A DNA stretch of 19,176 nt from Bacillota bacterium. GTDB taxonomy: Bacteria > Bacillota > Clostridia > Oscillospirales > Ruminococcaceae. The notes beneath the pieces were generated by a model. It ran no database searches and was not told where the DNA came from. It saw nothing but the letters and a program-made list of their open reading frames with translations. A program made the translations under genes and the position numbers. Below are positions 14,254 to 19,176 of the stretch, one piece after another. The first letter of the stretch is position 1, and each line of letters begins with the position of its first letter. Location: the NCBI GenBank assembly GCA_023431215.1, contig JAEYXR010000003.1, positions 1 through 19,176 of the forward strand. The letters run 5' to 3'.

Positions 14254-14281
14254 TTGGCTTTTATCTTGACTTAGCTATAAA
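14254..14281 (+). promoter_or_regulatory. Possible plus-strand promoter facing the micro-ORF
   Basis: TTGGCT (14,254-14,259) and TATAAA (14,276-14,281) are 16 bases apart on the plus strand. Transcription from here would run antisense into the 3' half of the micro-ORF transcript. No plus-strand gene follows it, so if real it would make an antisense RNA. Weak -35 match; low confidence. Confidence 0.3.
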
Positions 14282-14350
14282 ACGTACACAAAGCATCATA
14301 GGACAAAGCAAAAGGAACCGGCCGGGTTAGGGATGTAATGAATTAACCGG

Positions 14351-14431
14351 TTATTTCCAAGACAAAAAAGCGCCGCTGGAAAGAACGAAAGTAACAATGG
14401 CAGTAATAGCCATAGCGATCTTAGCCTTCAT
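14351..14431 (-). CDS. Hydrophobic micro-protein (26 aa), unknown
   Basis: This short frame starts at ATG 14,429-14,431 with a perfect AGGAGG nine bases upstream and ends with TAA at 14,351-14,353. The peptide begins MKAKIAMA, with two lysines before a hydrophobic run of about 20 residues rich in A, I, V, F and L, and ends with SWK. This is the shape of a single-span membrane peptide: positive N-end, one helix, short tail. Small peptides of this form include type I toxins, membrane regulators and export signals; I do not recognise the family. The strong ribosome binding site inside a hairpin and the enclosing inverted repeats argue that it is real. It lies upstream of the HD-GYP gene on the same strand. 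Function is not assigned. Confidence 0.55.
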   Translation of the reverse strand: MKAKIAMAITAIVTFVLSSGAFLSWK

Positions 14432-14467
14432 GGATAGAGCCCTCCTATAAGTTAGGCTCTGCTATCC
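14432..14467 (-). promoter_or_regulatory. Hairpin presenting the micro-ORF ribosome binding site
   Basis: On the minus strand GGATA-GCA-GAGCC pairs with GGCTC-TATCC, a 10-bp stem with a three-base bulge. Most of the AGGAGG ribosome binding site lies in the 13-base loop, its last G is in the stem, and the ATG follows the stem directly. Such an arrangement would control ribosome access. Pairing is read directly; regulation is inferred. Confidence 0.55.
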
Positions 14468-14550
14468 GCTAATAAGCAGGCAACATCCGCTCCGCTCAAA
14501 AATCCGGCCGGTTCCTTTTGCTTTTTCTAAATGATGCCGCTATGCCAAGC

Positions 14551-15210
14551 TTATAATGTAATAAGCATGGGAAGTCTGCGGTTAATGGCATCCAAGGTTG
14601 CCTTTACAATGGTCTCATTGGGGTCAAAATTCTGGTCGCAAACAGCACCCAGCAGCAGCTCGCTGCCCTGGGGTCCCTGCATCGCTACAGCCACCAAATA
14701 AGCCTGCCTGTCTGCAACACTGGTGGTTTTTACATCCACCACAGTAAAAAGCTCACGGTTTAAAAACTGATGAACAGCTTCTATAACAGCAGTAGCAACA
14801 ATACGGTTGCGGGTAAATAATACAGAACTACCAATAGAGTCTCCCACATAAATTTCTTCACCGGCTTTTAACGTAACATGGGCCGAGCAGCGTCCGTCCG
14901 CCACCGAGGATGCCACTGACGCACAAAACAGCCGGGGGCAGCTTTTTTCTCCCAGCATCTCTGTATCTATCTGTGCCACACTAATGGTGCGATGGTCTAC
15001 CGCAAAACCATACTTGGCCATCAGTGCAGACTGAATATCTCTTACCAGCTGCTTGGGAGAACGAGAGCTTCCCGCCAGCACATGCAGCTCATCCACCGCT
15101 CCATTGTCATCCAAAACAATTTTTGTATTCACCACACCGGGAATTTTATCCAGCAGTTCTTGATATGCCAACACATCGTTGGGTGACATGCAATATTGGA
15201 TGGCTTCCAT
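14551..15210 (-). CDS. Conserved protein of unknown function (219 aa)
   Basis: The start is ATG at 15,208-15,210 with AGGAGG seven bases upstream; a longer version beginning 48 bases earlier lacks such a site. The protein is soluble, with no signal peptide or membrane helix. Residues about 20-80 are a beta-alpha unit: GVVNTKIVLDDNGAVDELHV, then LAGSSRSPKQLVRDIQSALM and VDHRTISVAQI. I recognise this pattern (ELHVLA, then PKQxVRDIxS, then ISVAQ) from uncharacterised proteins of Firmicutes and Actinobacteria. Residues about 110-219 repeat a similar beta-alpha plan, with TRNRIVATAVIEAVHQFLNR and NETIVKATLDAINRRLP, so the protein may be two related halves. It has its own promoter and is the gene before the micro-ORF and HD-GYP gene. 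No function can be assigned. Confidence 0.82.
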   Translation of the reverse strand: MEAIQYCMSPNDVLAYQELLDKIPGVVNTKIVLDDNGAVDELHVLAGSSRSPKQLVRDIQSALMAKYGFAVDHRTISVAQIDTEMLGEKSCPRLFCASVASSVADGRCSAHVTLKAGEEIYVGDSIGSSVLFTRNRIVATAVIEAVHQFLNRELFTVVDVKTTSVADRQAYLVAVAMQGPQGSELLLGAVCDQNFDPNETIVKATLDAINRRLPMLITL

Positions 15211-15430
15211 CCACACCCCTCCTAGCTGAGTGAAGCAAGACAGCAAAAAAACTGCCATCTTTCTCTATTTATTACAAAATCTGGCTAATAATATCCATTA
15301 TATATGAAATATCGTCAAACTTCAAGCAAGTATCCGTCATAAAACACTTAATTTATTGCAAAATGTAAAAATACTGCTTATTTTACGATAAATATACTTT
15401 TTATATTTATTGCCTTTTATTGTTACAGAT
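15211..15430. other. AT-rich upstream region of the 219-aa gene
   Basis: A 220-base gap between two minus-strand genes. It contains the promoter at 15,297-15,325 and an otherwise AT-rich sequence without a supported frame. It is bounded on the right by the terminator at 15,431-15,462. Confidence 0.5.
15297..15325 (-). promoter_or_regulatory. Sigma-A promoter for the 219-aa unknown gene
   Basis: TTGAAG (15,320-15,325) and a perfect TATAAT (15,297-15,302) are 17 bases apart on the minus strand. It lies about 90 bases before the chosen start. Confidence 0.7.
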
Positions 15431-15462
15431 AAAAATACGGGGCTAGTCACCCCGTATTTTTT
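15431..15462 (-). terminator. Rho-independent terminator after the metallophosphoesterase gene
   Basis: A perfect 12-bp stem (AAAAATACGGGG with CCCCGTATTTTT, loop of seven) ends in a T tract on the minus strand 15 bases after the stop codon. The A/T ends make it able to work in both directions. Confidence 0.9.
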
Positions 15463-15477
15463 ATAAATATTCATTTC

Positions 15478-16023
15478 TTATAAATGATAGCTTCTAATTG
15501 CGCTGCCGTCTGTCAGACTTTTTATGATAAAATTTCTATCCTCATATATCATATAGCTATGGTCATTGCCTTCTTTTGGAATTGACACAGAGCCGGGATT
15601 CAGGTAAATATAATTGCCTGTATCCTCCATGGCTTGCACATGGGTGTGACCATGAAGCAAAATATCTCCTTTTTGCAGCATGGGGGGATTCTGCCTTCCC
15701 AAAACATGTCCGTGGGTGGCATACATCATCCTGTCCTCCAAAAAGAAGAGCAGTGATTCAGTCAGCACCGGAAATTCCAATACCATCTGGTCAACTTCTG
15801 CCTCACAGTTTCCACGGACACACAGCAAATGCTCCTTTACGGCATTCAGCTCTGCAATCACCCCTTTGGGGGCGTATTCCCGGGGGAGGTCATTACGCGG
15901 GCCGTGGTACAAAATATCCCCCAGCAGCAGCAGCTTCCGGGGCTGTTCCATGCGCCACGCCTCCAGCATTTTTCGGCACCAGTACAACGAGCCGTGTATG
16001 TCCGAAGCAATCATCAATTTCAT
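15478..16023 (-). CDS. yfcE: YfcE-type metallophosphoesterase (181 aa)
   Basis: The protein belongs to the small YfcE/MJ0936 phosphodiesterases, which use two metal ions to hydrolyse phosphodiesters. All metal-binding motifs are visible: SDIHG with D8 and H10, LGDILYHGPRN with D36, GNCEAEVD with N72, THGH at 103-106, and GHTH at 125-128 followed by LNPGS. Length and motif order are those of E. coli YfcE. The start is ATG with AGAGGTG eight bases upstream; transcription is from the TTGACA/TACAAT promoter upstream, and the gene ends at a strong terminator, so it is a single-gene unit. The natural substrate of YfcE-type enzymes is not settled. Cytoplasmic, as no signal peptide is present. Confidence 0.95.
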   Translation of the reverse strand: MKLMIASDIHGSLYWCRKMLEAWRMEQPRKLLLLGDILYHGPRNDLPREYAPKGVIAELNAVKEHLLCVRGNCEAEVDQMVLEFPVLTESLLFFLEDRMMYATHGHVLGRQNPPMLQKGDILLHGHTHVQAMEDTGNYIYLNPGSVSIPKEGNDHSYMIYEDRNFIIKSLTDGSAIRSYHL

Positions 16024-16146
16024 TTATTATTCACCTCTTTGGTCTATTGTACCTTATCCGCAAAGCGGATTGGGGTAACTGCGCATTTTGGCTGCCGCCG
16101 CAGGGCGGACAGTTAGCATAACCCATACAATAGATGCTTTTCAGCT

Positions 16147-16176
16147 ATTGTACCTTTCTCCGGGTAAAGCTGTCAA
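16147..16176 (-). promoter_or_regulatory. Sigma-A promoter for the metallophosphoesterase gene
   Basis: TTGACA (16,171-16,176) and TACAAT (16,147-16,152) are 18 bases apart on the minus strand. The -10 box is part of TACAATAG, which pairs with CTATTGTA 11 bases downstream, giving a dyad over the start of transcription. Confidence 0.7.
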
Positions 16177-16193
16177 GCGTTGCGCTTTCCCTG

Positions 16194-16379
16194 TCAGGGT
16201 TTGTCTGGCATCAAAACTGCGGCTATAATATAAACCCAAAATCCTATGCTGTAGCATAAGGTCATGGCCACCCAAATCAGCCGTACAATGGTTACATCAA
16301 TGCCAAAATAATCGGCAACTCCGGCACAGACCCCGCACAAAAACCTATTCTCTTTATTTCGATACAGCTTTCGCTCCAT
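16194..16379 (-). CDS. PspC domain protein (61 aa)
   Basis: A minimal PspC-domain membrane protein. The sequence has the family's features in order: a basic N-terminus (MERKLYRNKENRF), the LCGVCAGVADYFGIDVTIVR motif at residues 14-33, and one or two hydrophobic segments from about 33 to 58, ending MPDKP. In enterobacteria PspC senses membrane stress; stand-alone copies like this one are common in Firmicutes next to PadR/DUF1700/DUF4097 genes and probably act in envelope stress. The start is ATG with GGGGGA about nine bases upstream. It has a separate promoter candidate upstream but lies in the same orientation as the DUF4097 gene, 119 bases away. Confidence 0.95.
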   Translation of the reverse strand: MERKLYRNKENRFLCGVCAGVADYFGIDVTIVRLIWVAMTLCYSIGFWVYIIAAVLMPDKP

Positions 16380-16396
16380 AGTATTCTTCCCCCAGT

Positions 16397-16420
16397 CTCA
16401 TACTCATTCTTATACTCATT
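16397..16420 (-). repeat. Two tandem 12-bp repeats in the PspC leader
   Basis: The minus strand reads AATGAGTATAAG then AATGAGTATGAG, two adjacent copies differing by one base. They lie directly after the -10 box and 17 bases before the PspC start, so in the mRNA leader or over the transcription start. Confidence 0.6.
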
Positions 16421-16451
16421 TTTATAGTTGGCCTGTTAATGTCAGTGTCAA
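16421..16451 (-). promoter_or_regulatory. Possible promoter for the PspC gene
   Basis: TTGACA (16,446-16,451) and TATAAA (16,421-16,426) lie 19 bases apart on the minus strand. The boxes are good but the spacing is slightly long. Confidence 0.45.
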
Positions 16452-16498
16452 GCTTACCTGCACAAACGCCTCGTATTATCAGGTAGCAGCAAATAGCT

Positions 16499-17329
16499 TT
16501 ATTCTGCAAAGGAAATACTCACATCTCCCATACCGCATTCTATGCTTAAAAAGTTTGCCGCACCAGTCATACGGCTTAAATTTGTGCCAAGGCCGCCGCT
16601 GCCCTGTCCACCTACTTCTACCCGCCCCATGCCTACTTCAGCAGAAAAGTCATAGTCGGCTTGGCTTCCTGCCAAATCCAGTTGGATAGAGCCCATGCTA
16701 CAGTCCAGCACCTGTTTTCCGGTGATATCTCCCTGTATCTCTATAGAACCCATACCGCATTGCAGGGTCCCGCCCTCTGAAGTAAAGTCTGTCAAAACAG
16801 CTTCGCCCATACCAACATCAATAATGCAATTTTTACTTCTTAGTCCGCTGGCTTTTAGGCTACCCATGCCAATTTCCAGTTCCAGCTCTTCTGCTACAAA
16901 GCCCTTTGGTACCGTAATGGTTACCTTCGGCGCATCACTGCTTTTTCGGTGGAATCCGGCATTTTCTCGCGGCTCACAGCGCACAATCAGCGTACCGTCC
17001 TCTTGTATGCTTTCAAAACGGTGCCGGGCAATACCTTCCGCTTTTACTGCAAACTCGCTGCCCTCTTTTATGGTAACCTGCGCCATACCGCTTTCTACTT
17101 CAAGACTGGAGATCCTGGAATAGCTTTGAGAAAAACTATTGCTGCCGGGTATTCCCCAATCTCCGCTGCCAGATATTACTTTCCCCGGCATCGTCATCCA
17201 ATAACTGGGTAAATAAGACCCCATTTGAAAGAATCTCCCGCCCAGTAGCGTTCCTATCAAACCAAAAACAAGACCCAATGCAATCAGGCCGCCGGCAATT
17301 GCCGCTGTTGCTTTGCAAAAACGATTCAT
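16499..17329 (-). CDS. DUF4097 family beta-strand repeat protein (276 aa)
   Basis: The protein has an N-terminal membrane anchor (basic MNRFCK, then a hydrophobic glycine-rich helix at about 9-30) and an extracytoplasmic right-handed beta-helix of the DUF4097 type. The repeat is very regular: GMG at 154, 173, 192 and (as SMG) 211, exactly 19 residues apart, then GMG at 233 and 266. Each copy reads xxGMGxxxxxx and would form one turn of the solenoid. The ATG overlaps the DUF1700 stop as ATGA and has AGGAGG eight bases upstream, so it is cotranslated with it. Families of this kind are called putative adhesins but are also linked to envelope-stress modules with PspC and LiaF-like proteins; the neighbours here favour the second role. 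Exact function unknown. Confidence 0.9.
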   Translation of the reverse strand: MNRFCKATAAIAGGLIALGLVFGLIGTLLGGRFFQMGSYLPSYWMTMPGKVISGSGDWGIPGSNSFSQSYSRISSLEVESGMAQVTIKEGSEFAVKAEGIARHRFESIQEDGTLIVRCEPRENAGFHRKSSDAPKVTITVPKGFVAEELELEIGMGSLKASGLRSKNCIIDVGMGEAVLTDFTSEGGTLQCGMGSIEIQGDITGKQVLDCSMGSIQLDLAGSQADYDFSAEVGMGRVEVGGQGSGGLGTNLSRMTGAANFLSIECGMGDVSISFAE

Positions 17330-18000
17330 ACCCCCTGCCTCCTTTGTGCACCGTAAAACGGCTTACGGCAAAGGTCTACAAACCAGCGTACCACAGGCGG
17401 CACCACCTTGCCCATAACCCAAAGCATACCAATGACACCCAAAAGACCTAAACCGGTAAGCACCAGACCGGTACCCAGTCCCAGCAGTCCTACAGGGGGT
17501 GTTACAAATAAGACCCCTATACTACAAAATCCTACTATCACCCCGGCGATGCAAATACAGGCAGCCACCAGGGCAAGGGCAAATAGAATTACTACGGCTG
17601 CTGTTATTACCCCAAATACCACGCCCAATACCGCCACCACAACGGGGAACCAAATGGGGCTGGTAAGAAGCAGCGCAATGACCCATATCCAACCTTTTGA
17701 AACCTTGCTGCCGGTTACTGGTGCCGCAGCAGCATAGGCTCTTTCCTCACCGGGAGGGACATTGCCGGCGCCTTTTGTGTCGCCCCGTGGGCGCCAGCCG
17801 GGGTTGTTTTGTGCATAATCTGCCAAAATTCCCTTTGCCACCTCAGAAGGTGAGCCCAATTCTGCAATGACTCTGTCTACATTTTCCGGTCCTGCTTCTT
17901 CAAAATATTCATCATAATATTTTAATGCCGCTACTCTTTCTTCTGCCGGCAGTGGCAGCAGCTGCTCTGCCAGCTGATACATAAACTCATTCTTGGTCAT
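17326..18000 (-). CDS. DUF1700 family membrane protein (224 aa)
   Basis: The cytoplasmic N-terminus (about residues 1-60: MTKNEFMYQLAEQLLPLPAE, EERVAALKYYDEYFEEAG, VIAELGSPSEVAKGILADY) is the typical DUF1700 helical domain. After a proline/glycine-rich linker come four or so hydrophobic segments (about residues 102-205) and a basic tail. The start chosen is ATG at 17,998-18,000, with GGAGG eight bases upstream; two earlier ATG codons contain that site. It overlaps the PadR gene by 14 bases and the DUF4097 gene by 4. In Firmicutes, PadR-DUF1700-DUF4097 is a common operon; DUF1700 proteins appear to work with PadR in sensing or signalling at the membrane, mechanism not established. Confidence 0.92.
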   Translation of the reverse strand: MTKNEFMYQLAEQLLPLPAEERVAALKYYDEYFEEAGPENVDRVIAELGSPSEVAKGILADYAQNNPGWRPRGDTKGAGNVPPGEERAYAAAAPVTGSKVSKGWIWVIALLLTSPIWFPVVVAVLGVVFGVITAAVVILFALALVAACICIAGVIVGFCSIGVLFVTPPVGLLGLGTGLVLTGLGLLGVIGMLWVMGKVVPPVVRWFVDLCRKPFYGAQRRQGV

Positions 18001-18322
18001 GGCTCTTTCCTCCATCATCGGTGCTTAAGACACTGTCAATGCGGCCCTTATAGTCGGCCCATTCACGGCAAAAAAATTGAAGCTGTGACCGGCCCTTTGG
18101 GGTAATCTTATAATATCGCCGGTTGCGTCCTGCAAACTCCTGGTCGTATACCTCCAAAAAGTCATCCCTCTGCAAGCGTCTCAGCACAGGATACAATGTA
18201 GACTCCGAAACCTCTATCACAGAGCGGATATCCTGCGTAATTTTGTATCCATAGGTGCCTTCTCTGGCCACCACCGATAAAACAATGGCGTCCATCAGCG
18301 CTGCATTTACGCTAAATATCAT
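17987..18322 (-). CDS. PadR family transcriptional regulator (111 aa)
   Basis: This is a winged-helix repressor of the PadR family: the N-terminal domain (ALMDAIVLSVVAREGTYGYK, then ITQDIRSVIEVSESTLYPVL, then RRLQRDDFLE) carries the recognition helix around SESTLYPVLRRL, followed by the wing (AGRNRRYYKITPKG) and a C-terminal dimerisation helix. It is the short type (PadR-s2-like). The ATG has a GGGGAAGGTG site upstream. It is the first gene of the PadR-DUF1700-DUF4097 operon and is preceded by a consensus promoter with a palindrome over its -10 box, so self-repression is likely. The effector is unknown. Confidence 0.95.
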   Translation of the reverse strand: MIFSVNAALMDAIVLSVVAREGTYGYKITQDIRSVIEVSESTLYPVLRRLQRDDFLEVYDQEFAGRNRRYYKITPKGRSQLQFFCREWADYKGRIDSVLSTDDGGKSHDQE

Positions 18323-18368
18323 TTCAGCACCTTCCCCTTTGTTTTAAATATAGTATTGTTCTACGTTT

Positions 18369-18391
18369 AATATTATATGGCGTATAATATT
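18369..18391. promoter_or_regulatory. Palindromic operator, probably for PadR
   Basis: AATATTATA and TATAATATT form a perfect 9-bp dyad with a five-base centre. It covers the -10 box and part of the spacer of the PadR promoter, so a bound dimer would block polymerase. PadR proteins bind such AT-rich dyads. The palindrome is seen directly; the identity of the bound protein is inferred from position. Confidence 0.65.
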
Positions 18392-18400
18392 ATTTGTCAA
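18372..18400 (-). promoter_or_regulatory. Consensus sigma-A promoter of the PadR operon
   Basis: TTGACA (18,395-18,400) and TATAAT (18,372-18,377) are exactly 17 bases apart on the minus strand: both boxes and spacing are perfect. A promoter this strong usually needs a repressor, in keeping with the overlapping palindrome. Confidence 0.88.
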
Positions 18401-18924
18401 CACAATATTGGTGATTCAAAATATATTTTTTTCTATCAGCATTAAGCTGTCATACTGCGTCAAACCATTGTTGTTAGCGCCTCTGAAAAAAAGCAGAAAC
18501 AAGTTTATAGCTTGGGCACATACCCATGGAAGAATTAACAGCAAAATTTAAGCTATATAGGGTTTATTACTCCTTAACCCGGCAAAAGCATCATTTTGTA
18601 AAATAGCGGTCACAATTTTAACATGTCCATCCTATTTACATACGCCAACATTGACTTTTAGTTCAAGTTTTTGTATCATTAAAAATAACGAATTATGGTA
18701 AAATATTTTCATCTTTTTGTATATCATTCCTTTTAAAACGCAATGATAAGGTATGAGGCTTTTTGAGGGTTTCTCGGCTCAAATATACAAATGCTGTAAA
18801 AAACATGTTTAAGAGTGTGAAATTGGGACGGCAATCATATAAATTCCACAACACAACTTGTTTGATAAACCATATTTCCTTTTGTCCATAAACAGGAAAA
18901 TATGTGAATAAAGGTGGTCATTTG
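18401..18924. other. Divergent intergenic region before the glycosyltransferase gene
   Basis: About 520 bases without a supported gene on either strand. It contains a plus-strand promoter at 18,651-18,679. Between 18,506 and 18,581 there are an 8-bp inverted pair TATAGCTT / AAGCTATA and a 5-bp GGGTT / AACCC hairpin, which might belong to a small RNA but end in no T tract. The 245 bases from the promoter to the start codon are AT-rich leader. Confidence 0.5.
18651..18679 (+). promoter_or_regulatory. Sigma-A promoter towards the glycosyltransferase gene
   Basis: TTGACT (18,651-18,656) and TATCAT (18,674-18,679) lie 17 bases apart on the plus strand. It is the best plus-strand promoter in the gap and implies a leader of about 240 bases. 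Confidence 0.55.
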
Positions 18925-19176
18925 ATGGACACTTTAAAAATTGTAGTACCCTGCTATAACGAAGAAGAGGTTCTTCCCGAAACCTCAAAGCGGCTGAGAC
19001 AAAAGCTGGAGGACTTAATTGCCCAGGGCACCGTTACCCCCCAAAGCCGCATTTTGCTGGTAAACGACGGCTCCAAGGATCGCACCTGGGAGCTTATTTG
19101 TGGTTTGCACCAGGAATGTGAGTTGTTTGAGGGTATTAAGCTTGCCCATAACCGGGGCCATCAAAACGCTCTTTTG
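18925..19176 (+). CDS. Family 2 glycosyltransferase, N-terminal part (3' end beyond the window)
   Basis: The first 84 residues of a GT2 enzyme, the only plus-strand gene in the window. The start is ATG with AAGGTGG eight bases upstream. It begins MDTLKIVVPCYNEEEVLPET, the nucleotide-binding start of this fold; LLVNDGSKDRTWELI at about residues 48-62 carries the DGS motif that binds the sugar nucleotide, and KLAHNRGHQNALL at the end is the usual LxxNxGxxxAL segment. This pattern is that of the dolichol/undecaprenyl phosphate sugar transferases (DPM1/GtrB/ArnC-like), which load a sugar on a lipid carrier at the inner membrane face. The C-terminal membrane helices that would confirm this lie outside the window, so the subtype is a guess. 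Confidence 0.93.
   Translation, partial: MDTLKIVVPCYNEEEVLPETSKRLRQKLEDLIAQGTVTPQSRILLVNDGSKDRTWELICGLHQECELFEGIKLAHNRGHQNALL

Larger units (their letters stand above)
14293..14537. repeat. 245-bp unit bounded by 21-bp perfect inverted repeats
   Basis: The arms at 14,305-14,325 and 14,504-14,524 are exact reverse complements over 21 bases (AAAGC at the outer end, CCGGCCGG at the inner). Outside them GCATCAT (14,293-14,299) pairs with ATGATGC (14,531-14,537) after a 5-6 base mismatch. The enclosed 178 bases contain one micro-ORF on the minus strand. No flanking target-site duplication is seen. It could be a small non-autonomous mobile element, or a gene cassette whose RNA closes on itself. 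Confidence 0.75.
14180..14550. other. Gap between the HD-GYP gene and the upstream unknown gene
   Basis: About 370 bases. From 14,293 to 14,537 lies the inverted-repeat unit with its micro-ORF, listed separately. The rest (14,180-14,292) is the leader of the HD-GYP gene; it contains a plus-strand promoter candidate at 14,254-14,281 and a short palindrome around the HD-GYP ribosome binding site. I looked for a c-di-GMP riboswitch here because of the HD-GYP gene and did not find its conserved core. Confidence 0.6.

Noticed and set aside
14180..14550. c-di-GMP riboswitch upstream of the HD-GYP gene
   Set aside because: The conserved GEMM core and its tetraloop-receptor segments are absent on the minus strand.
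15211..15258. Longer start for the 219-aa unknown gene, giving a hydrophobic N-terminus
   Set aside because: The ATG at 15,210 has AGGAGG at seven bases; the longer form would include that site in its coding sequence.
18001..18018. Two earlier ATG codons for the DUF1700 gene
   Set aside because: The GGAGG site that fits the ATG at 18,000 lies within the codons just after them.

Overview
The window looks like the chromosome of a Gram-positive bacterium of the Clostridia (Bacillota). The reasons are strong AGGAGG-type ribosome binding sites almost everywhere, sigma-A promoters close to TTGACA/TATAAT, frequent GTG and TTG starts, a DUF5317 / HD-GYP gene pair, a PadR-DUF1700-DUF4097-PspC envelope cluster, and a phage whose genes match families common in Clostridia. 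I cannot name a genus from this sequence alone.

Positions 1 to about 12,090 hold the packaging, head and tail genes of a siphovirus-type prophage, all read leftwards (minus strand). In order of transcription they are: small terminase-like protein, large terminase, portal, scaffold, P22-type major capsid protein, three head-tail joining proteins, major tail tube protein, two tail-assembly chaperone genes (the second Gp15-like), a short tape measure, a small distal-tail-like protein, a baseplate/tail protein, a small conserved tail-region protein, and a tail fibre that runs off the left edge. Most are separated by a few bases or overlap by 4 (ATGA), as in one long transcript. A sigma-A promoter near 12,060-12,087, followed by a LexA/SOS-like box at 12,035-12,046, is placed to drive this block. 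No integrase, repressor or replication gene lies between the packaging genes and the chromosomal genes on the right, so the early region is either beyond the left edge or absent.

Positions 12,255-16,023 hold chromosomal genes, also on the minus strand: a DUF5317-type membrane protein, a membrane-anchored HD-GYP protein (predicted c-di-GMP phosphodiesterase), a conserved protein of unknown function, and a YfcE-type metallophosphoesterase. Between the HD-GYP gene and the unknown gene is a 245-bp unit bounded by perfect 21-bp inverted repeats. It encloses a 26-residue hydrophobic micro-ORF with a strong ribosome binding site set in a hairpin. This is the most unusual item in the window.

Positions 16,194-18,400 hold a small envelope-associated cluster: PspC-domain protein, a DUF4097 protein with a 19-residue repeat, a DUF1700 membrane protein and a PadR repressor. 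The PadR promoter has exact consensus boxes and a 9+9-bp palindrome over the -10 box, which suggests self-repression. After about 500 bases of non-coding DNA with a plus-strand promoter, a family 2 glycosyltransferase begins at 18,925 and leaves the window on the right.
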